From assembly GCF_000768345.1 (NCBI RefSeq), contig NZ_AVPS01000004.1, positions 1 to 64,000 of the forward strand: a DNA stretch of 64,000 nucleotides, given 5' to 3'. This stretch comes from Lysobacter concretionis Ko07 = DSM 16239. GTDB taxonomy: Bacteria > Pseudomonadota > Gammaproteobacteria > Xanthomonadales > Xanthomonadaceae. This document shows positions 58,661-64,000 of this stretch, piece after piece (position 1 is the first letter of the stretch; each line of letters opens with the position of its first letter). A model generated the notes under the pieces. The model did not search any database. It saw nothing but the letters and a program-made list of their open reading frames with translations, and had not been told where the DNA came from. Both the position numbers and the translations under genes were made by a program.

Positions 58661-60105
58661 TTTGTTCCCCAGTTCTTGCGTAGTCCGGCCAGTTCGGACA
58701 CATAGCCCCAGACACAAATGGGCTGCAGGATCATCGAGTAGACCAGCATGTAGACGAGGAACCCCAACGGGTTGCGCCTGATGCGAAGATCCTGGCGTTT
58801 GAACATCCTGCGCTGGACCCGATAGATGAAGCCGTTCCAGAGCACGGCCAACGGCAGTACCAGCAGCGTCATGATGCCGACGATGTAGTAATGACCGAAT
58901 ACCGCGGCGATGACCCCGGGTATGAACACGAATGTGTAGACCAGGTCCAGTGGCAGGAACAGCACGTTCCACCAGATGAAAAGCAGGCTCATCCTGCGTT
59001 TGTGGAGGAGCTTCGGGTGGCTCTTGAATGCTTCGATCAGACCGCGGGACCAGCGTTTTCGCTGCTGGGCAAACTGGCGGAGACGATCGGGCACGTTGGT
59101 GAAAACGATCGCGTCCTCGCAATAGCCGATCCGGTGGCCGCGCTCCAGGAACGCCCAGGAAACCACGATGTCCTCGCCCACGCAGTCCGGCCATCCGCCC
59201 GCCTCGACCAGCGCCTGCCGGTCGTAGAGAGAGAACGCACCCTGCGCGACCAAAGTGCCGTGGTACATGCTCTGCATGCGTTTCACCGCGGCGATACCGT
59301 GGAAATAGTCCCACTCCTGCACACGGGTCAGCCAGTTCTGACGGGAGTTTCGGGCCAGCACGGAGCCAGCCACCGCGCGAGTGCCGGGCGGGTCGGCGAG
59401 ATAACGCTCCACGATCCGCTGGATCGCGTCGGTGTAGACCCACGAGTCGCCATCGATGGTGACAATCAATTCATGCTCGGCTTGCGCCAGTCCGCGTCGC
59501 AACACCCCCGCCTTGCCGACATTGGTTGCACCTCGGATGACGCGGATCGAGTGTCCTTCCTGCAGTGGACATTGCGCGATCGCCGCGTTGGCGCGGGCGA
59601 CGGAATCGTCGGTAGAGCCGTCGTCGAGGATGAGCACGCTCATGGCCCCCGGATAGCCCTGCCGAGCGAGGCTGATGATGGTTTGGGCGATCTGCGCGGA
59701 TTCGTTGTAGCAGGCAACCAGGACGGTGACCCCGGGGTAGTACGCCGGGATCTTCCGCTCTGGGCGGCGATCCAGCAGGATCGTGCAGATCAGGAAGGCA
59801 TTCATGAAGCCGGGGACATAGGCGATGAATGCAATGATGAAAATTGCTGCAGGCCGCCCGACCAGAAGAGCGAGGTCGTCGAGCCAGGGCAACGATAGGC
59901 GGATGCTGACAGCCGCCCAGGCCAGGCCGGCCAGCAGGGCGATAGTGAACTTGAGCCTGACCGGAAGATAAGCTCTTGACTTGGCGACAGGCCTCGGTGG
60001 GGCCGGCTTACAGGTGTCCGGCGTGGCGGCGCGGGGCGGCCTGCCGCTATCGGGCATCAGCCGAGGGTTGTCCGGCTCGAGCAGAACATCTTGTTCTTGG
60101 TTCAT
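58657..60105 (-). CDS. Processive GT2 glycosyltransferase (PgaC/BcsA-like)
   Basis: A 482-residue inner-membrane synthase. An N-terminal Pro-rich tail (~1-45) is followed by two membrane segments (~50-110), a GT-A domain with VTVLVACYNE, ILDDGSTDDS, TIDGDSWVY (DxD region), VGEDIVVSWAF (ED) and QQRKRWSRG (QxxRW), and about four C-terminal segments. This is the set found in poly-N-acetylglucosamine, cellulose and hyaluronan synthases; the order and lengths are nearest to PgaC. No pgaB deacetylase or PilZ domain is next to it. A Clp/CRP-like site lies 54-69 bp upstream. Confidence 0.9.
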   Translation of the reverse strand: MNQEQDVLLEPDNPRLMPDSGRPPRAATPDTCKPAPPRPVAKSRAYLPVRLKFTIALLAGLAWAAVSIRLSLPWLDDLALLVGRPAAIFIIAFIAYVPGFMNAFLICTILLDRRPERKIPAYYPGVTVLVACYNESAQIAQTIISLARQGYPGAMSVLILDDGSTDDSVARANAAIAQCPLQEGHSIRVIRGATNVGKAGVLRRGLAQAEHELIVTIDGDSWVYTDAIQRIVERYLADPPGTRAVAGSVLARNSRQNWLTRVQEWDYFHGIAAVKRMQSMYHGTLVAQGAFSLYDRQALVEAGGWPDCVGEDIVVSWAFLERGHRIGYCEDAIVFTNVPDRLRQFAQQRKRWSRGLIEAFKSHPKLLHKRRMSLLFIWWNVLFLPLDLVYTFVFIPGVIAAVFGHYYIVGIMTLLVLPLAVLWNGFIYRVQRRMFKRQDLRIRRNPLGFLVYMLVYSMILQPICVWGYVSELAGLRKNWGTK

Positions 60106-60158
60106 GGGAAACCTTCGGCATGGAAATTGACGGCAAGAGCTTTCCAGTCGCGTCAGAA

Positions 60159-60174
60159 TGTGACGTTTGTCGCA
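60159..60174. promoter_or_regulatory. Clp/CRP-type binding site upstream of the GT2 gene
   Basis: TGTGACGTTTGTCGCA matches the CRP-family consensus TGTGA-N6-TCACA at 9 of 10 positions. It lies 54-69 bp before the ATG at 60105. In Xanthomonas, Clp is a c-di-GMP-responsive CRP homologue that activates exopolysaccharide genes. The rest of the 60106-60370 interval holds no supported gene. Confidence 0.5.
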
Positions 60175-60370
60175 AAATTACTGCTGCTGAAGTCGATGTC
60201 TGCCGTGCGGCAGGTTGCCCCTTGGTCAGCAGGATCAGAGCCTTTCGGTGGATTCAGCAAGATTCGGGCCAAGTGCTGGTCCGAACGGTATCGGGACTTC
60301 GGCGAATCCAGGTCACGGCGAAGTCCAGGGCGAGGCGATAGCGCCTGTGAGGCCTGGCGAAAGGCAACAA

Positions 60371-60395
60371 AAAAGCCGGCTCTAGGCCGGCTTTT
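60371..60395 (-). terminator. Terminator downstream of tRNA-Pro
   Basis: AAAAGCCGGC / GCCGGCTTTT with a 5-nt loop, flanked by A-rich sequence on the left, lies 21 bp past the CCA end of the leftward tRNA-Pro. On the minus strand it is followed by further T, so it should end that transcript. Confidence 0.9.
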
Positions 60396-60415
60396 CGTCA
60401 ACTTCTTGAATCTAT

Positions 60416-60492
<77 letters not shown>

Positions 60493-60624
60493 ACAGCAGA
60501 GCCGCGAATTGTAGCGACTCCTGTCGGGAGTGCGCAAGGGGGCCGGTACATTTTGGGGCGTGAAGGCGGCTGGGCCGCTAAACTGTGGCGATATCTTTCG
60601 CGACCGTTGTCACTGGAGCCTTGC

Positions 60625-62007
60625 TTGATCAAGCCGCGTACGCCGCCTGGGGTCATGGAGTTGTTGCCTCCCGACCAGATTGCCTTCCAGCGCATGCTGG
60701 ACAAGATTCGGCGCAACTTCGAGCGCTTCGGCTTCCTGCCGGTGGAGACGCCGGTGATGGAGTTGTCGGAGGTGTTGCTGACCAAGTCCGGCGGCGAGAC
60801 CGAGCGGCAGGTGTACTTCGTGCAGTCGACCGGCGCGCTGGAGAAGGCGGCCCAGGGTGGCGAGGCTATCCCGGAGCTGGCGTTGCGCTTCGACCTGACG
60901 GTTCCGCTGGCGCGTTACGTGGCCGAGCACGAGCACGACCTGGCGTTCCCGTTCCGCCGTTACCAGATGCAGCGGGTGTACCGCGGCGAGCGCGCCCAAC
61001 GCGGACGCTTCCGCGAGTTCTACCAGTGCGATATCGACGTGATCGGCAAGGACGCGCTGAGCGTGCGCTTCGACGCCGAGATGCCGGCGGTGATCCACGC
61101 GGTGTTCTCGGAGCTGGCGATCGGCAAGTTCACCATCCAGCTCAACAACCGCAAATTGATGCGCGGCTTCTTCGAGGCCCAGGGCGTCACCGATGGCGAG
61201 TTGCAGGCGCGGGTGCTGCGCGAGGTCGACAAGCTCGACAAGCGCGGCCCGGATTACGTGCGCGAGACCTTGACCGGCGATGGCTTTGGCCTGTCGGTGG
61301 AAGCGGTCGACAGCATTCTCGAGTTCGTCGAAGTGCGCTCCACCTCGCATGCCGATGCGCTCGCGCGTCTGGACGCACTCGGTGACGGCAACGACTCGCT
61401 GCGTGCGGGCGTCAGCGAACTGCGCGAGGTACTCGAGCTGATCCGCGCCATGGGCGTGCCCGAGTCCGATGTCGCGTTGAACTTCTCCATTGCGCGCGGA
61501 CTGGATTATTACACCGGCACCGTCTACGAGACGACGCTGGACGATTATCCGCAGATCGGCTCGATCTGCTCGGGCGGGCGTTACGACGATCTCGCCAGCC
61601 AATACAGCAAGTCGAAGTTGCCCGGCGTCGGCATCTCCATCGGCCTGACCCGGCTGTTCTGGCAATTGCGCGAGGCCGGCCTGGTCGATACCGCCGCCAG
61701 CACCGTGCAGGTGCTGGTCACCCAGATGGAGGCCGATTCGTTACCGCATTGCCTGGCGGTTGCCAATGAACTGCGACAGGCCGGGCTTAATACCGAGGTG
61801 GTGATGGAAGCTTCCAAACTGGCCAGGCAATTCAGGTACGCCGATCGCGCCGGCATCCGTTTCGTGGTGGTGCTGGGCGGTGACGAGATCGCCAAGGGCA
61901 CCGCGACGGTCAAGGATCTGCGCCGGGCCGACCAGTTCGAGGTCGCGAGCGCGGACTTGGGTCGCGTACTTGCCGCCGCGCTGGCGCAGTCGGAGGTGCA
62001 GGCATGA
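60625..62007 (+). CDS. hisS: Histidyl-tRNA synthetase
   Basis: A 460-residue class II synthetase. [15 protein letters not shown], motif 2 [18 protein letters not shown], the histidine loop [11 protein letters not shown] and SICSGGRYD, then motif 3 [11 protein letters not shown], are readable. An anticodon-binding domain ends the protein. I chose the TTG at 60625 because GGAG lies 6 bp upstream and family similarity begins just after ([16 protein letters not shown]). An ATG at 60553 would add ~24 unrelated residues. Its stop overlaps the next gene as ATGA. Confidence 0.94.
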   Translation: MIKPRTPPGVMELLPPDQIAFQRMLDKIRRNFERFGFLPVETPVMELSEVLLTKSGGETERQVYFVQSTGALEKAAQGGEAIPELALRFDLTVPLARYVAEHEHDLAFPFRRYQMQRVYRGERAQRGRFREFYQCDIDVIGKDALSVRFDAEMPAVIHAVFSELAIGKFTIQLNNRKLMRGFFEAQGVTDGELQARVLREVDKLDKRGPDYVRETLTGDGFGLSVEAVDSILEFVEVRSTSHADALARLDALGDGNDSLRAGVSELREVLELIRAMGVPESDVALNFSIARGLDYYTGTVYETTLDDYPQIGSICSGGRYDDLASQYSKSKLPGVGISIGLTRLFWQLREAGLVDTAASTVQVLVTQMEADSLPHCLAVANELRQAGLNTEVVMEASKLARQFRYADRAGIRFVVVLGGDEIAKGTATVKDLRRADQFEVASADLGRVLAAALAQSEVQA

Positions 62008-63893
62008 AGCCGGTACGTCTGGATGGCAGCTCGCTGACCCGCGCGGGTCTGGTCGCGGTGGCGCACGGTGCGCAGGTCGAGTTGGCGGAAGAGCAGTTGC
62101 CCGCGGTCGCCCGTGCAGCGGACTTCCTGGCCGAGCAGGTGCGTCGGGAAGAACCGATCTATGGCGTTTCGACCGGGTTCGGCAGCAATGCCGATCGCCT
62201 GCTGGGCGCGCACCGGGCGCGCGAGGCATTGCCTGGCGAGGAACCGACCGGCGAGACCCTGCATGCGGAACTGCAGCGCAACCTGATCGTCACCCATGCG
62301 GTTTGTGTGGGTGAGCCGTTCGCGCCGAACGTGGTGCGGGCGATGCTGTGCATCCGCATCAACACCTTGATGCGCGGGCACTCGGGCATCCGCGTGCAGA
62401 CGTTGCAGGCGCTGGTGGCGATGCTCAACGCCGGGATCGTGCCGGTGGTGCCGCAACTGGGCTCGGTCGGCGCATCGGGCGACCTGGCGCCGCTGTCGCA
62501 CCTGGCCATCGTGCTGCTGGGCGGTGGCGAGGCGTTCTACCAGGGCGAGCGCATCGGTGGCGCGGAAGCCTTGAAGCGCGCCGGCCTGGCGCCGGTCACG
62601 CTGTCCTACAAGGAGGGCCTGGCGCTCAACAACGGCACCGCGCAGATGCTGGCCTGCGGCGTGCTCGCGCTGTCGAAGCTGGAAGACCTGCTGGATACCG
62701 CCGATCTCGCCGCGGCGATGACGATCGACGCGTTTGCCGGCCGCCTGGGCGCATTCGCCGAGGAGGTCCATGCGCTGCGCCCGCATCCCGGGCAGGTCGA
62801 GGTCGCAGCCCACCTGCGCCGTCTGCTGGCCGGCTCGACCCTGGCCGACATTCCGTACCACCTCGTGCCGAAGTTCCAGCCATGGTCGCCGCGCGCCTGG
62901 GACACGCCGGAGGCGCAGGCGCTGCGTTTCGACATCGGTTGGGACTGGGTGCCGCTGGACCAGCGCCACGGGCGCGAGAAGTTCTACACCCGTTTCCGTC
63001 CGTTCCGCGGCGGCAAGAAACATCAGCCGCAGGACAGCTACTCGCTGCGCTGCATCCCGCAGGTGCATGGCGCGGTACGCGATGCGGTGGCGCAGGCCGC
63101 GCGGGTGCTGGAAGTCGAACTCAACGCGTTGACCGACAACCCGATCGTGTTCCCGGATGCGAAGGCCGAGCACGTCGAGCAGCAGGTGATTTCCGCCGGC
63201 CATTTCCACGGCATGCCGCTGGCGCTGGTGATGAGTTACGTCAAGGCGTCGATCCCGGTGCTGGCGAGCATCTCCGAACGCCGGCTCAACAAGCTGGTGG
63301 ACCCGGCCACCAACGACGGCCTGCCGGGCTTTTTGATCGGTAACGAGGATGCGACCGAGTCGGGTTTCATGATCGTGCAGTACACCGCTGCGGCCATCGT
63401 CAACGACCTCACCAGCCGGGCGATGCCGGCGTCGGTGTATTCGATCCCGACCAGCGCCAATGCCGAGGACCACGTCTCGATGGGCGCCAACGAGGCGCGT
63501 CACGTACTGGCGATGGCCGACGACTTGGGCAAGGTGCTCGGGCTGGAGCTGTTCACCGCCGCGCAGGCGCTGGACCTGCGGATGGGCATGATCAACGCCG
63601 CTCGCGAACTGGCCCGGCGCGCCGACGCGGACGCGCTGGCGGTGAAGGTGGGCGGCGGTCCGCGCGATGGCGACGAGGGGCACGAGGCCTTCCTCGCCGA
63701 GGTCGACGCGCTGCGTGTCGAATTGACCGGTTCGAGCGGGTTCCGCCCCGGCCATGCGGTGGCGGCGGCGCACGCCGCGATCCGGGCGCGTATTCCGTTC
63801 CTGGAGCGCGATCGTGCGCTCGATGGCGATGTCGCCGCAGCCGTGCAACTGGTGGTCGACGGCGTCGTGCTGGCGGCCGCACGCACGGCCTGA
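62004..63893 (+). CDS. Aromatic amino acid ammonia-lyase (HAL/PAL/TAL family), enlarged
   Basis: A 629-residue MIO-dependent lyase. The self-cyclising Ala-Ser-Gly is residues 157-159 ([14 protein letters not shown]). YGVSTGFG, the [10 protein letters not shown] loop, QDSYSLRC and [12 protein letters not shown] are all conserved, so it should be active. It is about 120 residues longer than the usual ~510-residue HutH. Roughly 60 extra residues lie between ~275 and ~340 (from [13 protein letters not shown] to GGKKHQP), and more at the C terminus. The start ATG overlaps the hisS stop (ATGA). No other hut gene is nearby, so histidine catabolism is not established; tyrosine or phenylalanine are alternatives. 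Confidence 0.88.
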   Translation: MKPVRLDGSSLTRAGLVAVAHGAQVELAEEQLPAVARAADFLAEQVRREEPIYGVSTGFGSNADRLLGAHRAREALPGEEPTGETLHAELQRNLIVTHAVCVGEPFAPNVVRAMLCIRINTLMRGHSGIRVQTLQALVAMLNAGIVPVVPQLGSVGASGDLAPLSHLAIVLLGGGEAFYQGERIGGAEALKRAGLAPVTLSYKEGLALNNGTAQMLACGVLALSKLEDLLDTADLAAAMTIDAFAGRLGAFAEEVHALRPHPGQVEVAAHLRRLLAGSTLADIPYHLVPKFQPWSPRAWDTPEAQALRFDIGWDWVPLDQRHGREKFYTRFRPFRGGKKHQPQDSYSLRCIPQVHGAVRDAVAQAARVLEVELNALTDNPIVFPDAKAEHVEQQVISAGHFHGMPLALVMSYVKASIPVLASISERRLNKLVDPATNDGLPGFLIGNEDATESGFMIVQYTAAAIVNDLTSRAMPASVYSIPTSANAEDHVSMGANEARHVLAMADDLGKVLGLELFTAAQALDLRMGMINAARELARRADADALAVKVGGGPRDGDEGHEAFLAEVDALRVELTGSSGFRPGHAVAAAHAAIRARIPFLERDRALDGDVAAAVQLVVDGVVLAAARTA

Positions 63894-63917
63894 CAAGCGT
63901 CGCCCCGGCGGCGCGGG

Positions 63918-64000
63918 TTACCGCGTCGCCGTCGACTGGCTGGATTGCCAGCGTATGCAATCCCGACCGTCGGCCTTGGCCTGGTAAAGCGCCTCATCGG
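63918..64000 (-). CDS. C-terminal end of a GGDEF-domain protein (partial)
   Basis: The last 27 codons of a leftward gene that continues beyond the window. The peptide DEALYQAKADGRDCIRW is the characteristic end of a GGDEF domain (DxALYxAKxxGRN). The stop TAA is at 63918-63920. It converges with the ammonia-lyase gene, 24 bp away. Catalytic status cannot be judged because the active site is outside the window. Confidence 0.85.
   Translation of the reverse strand, partial: DEALYQAKADGRDCIRWQSSQSTATR

Overview
The window is a 64 kb chromosomal segment of a high-GC gammaproteobacterium, most likely a member of the Lysobacteraceae (Xanthomonadaceae; Lysobacter, Luteimonas or a close relative). 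The best evidence is the arginine cluster at 49.9-57.6 kb, which encodes N-acetylornithine carbamoyltransferase, argininosuccinate synthase, an ArgE-type deacetylase, a fused acetylglutamate synthase/kinase, ArgC and ArgH. That acetylated-citrulline route is characteristic of Xanthomonas relatives. The REP-like repeats built on GTAGGAGCGACG...CGTCGCTCCTAC and the ABC-permease/M1-peptidase fusion point the same way. No prophage, integrase, insertion sequence or CRISPR array was seen, so this is mostly core genome.

Region by region: 0.1-7 kb holds an M13 lipoprotein peptidase and, divergently, an ABC ATPase plus a permease/M1-peptidase fusion. 7-17.5 kb holds a DEAD-box helicase with a terminator-like hairpin in its leader, an FmdE-like protein, lipA, a DUF885 lipoprotein, a DUF502 membrane protein, a Ser/Thr kinase with a C-terminal FGE-like domain, a DUF4442 protein and xseA. 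17.8-25 kb holds ispG with an overlapping PAP2 phosphatase, then a leftward block ending in a DMT permease, murB, pyrD, a DUF4190 protein and an ALDH7-type dehydrogenase. 25-31 kb has tRNA-Arg(CCU), tRNA-Ala(CGC), rnd, an FGE-like lipoprotein, an M48 protease, phaR, phaB and gluQ. 32-37 kb has htpX, a FimX-like degenerate GGDEF/EAL protein, and the divergent pair epmB/efp.

37-49 kb carries an MTA/SAH-deaminase-like amidohydrolase, ubiG, a Gph/MupP-type phosphatase, a squalene/phytoene-synthase-like protein, a 7TM diguanylate cyclase, an M23 endopeptidase, dihydroorotase, yidD, an unusual long DksA, sufE, cysS and a small secreted protein. 49.6-57.6 kb is the arginine operon, preceded by an Arg-rich leader ORF and an intrinsic terminator. 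57.7-60.1 kb is a two-gene exopolysaccharide-type operon (outer-membrane barrel and processive GT2 synthase) with a Clp/CRP-like site upstream. 60.4-64 kb has tRNA-Pro(CGG), hisS, an enlarged aromatic-amino-acid ammonia-lyase and the tail of a GGDEF protein cut by the window edge.

The most interesting candidates are the possible arginine attenuator upstream of argF', the Cys-depleted DksA with a histone-H1-like N-terminal tail, the hisS-coupled ammonia-lyase with a large insertion, the hairpin in the helicase leader, and the loading of arginine-operon junctions with REP-like repeats. All protein assignments come from reading the sequence and recalling family motifs; no database search was run.
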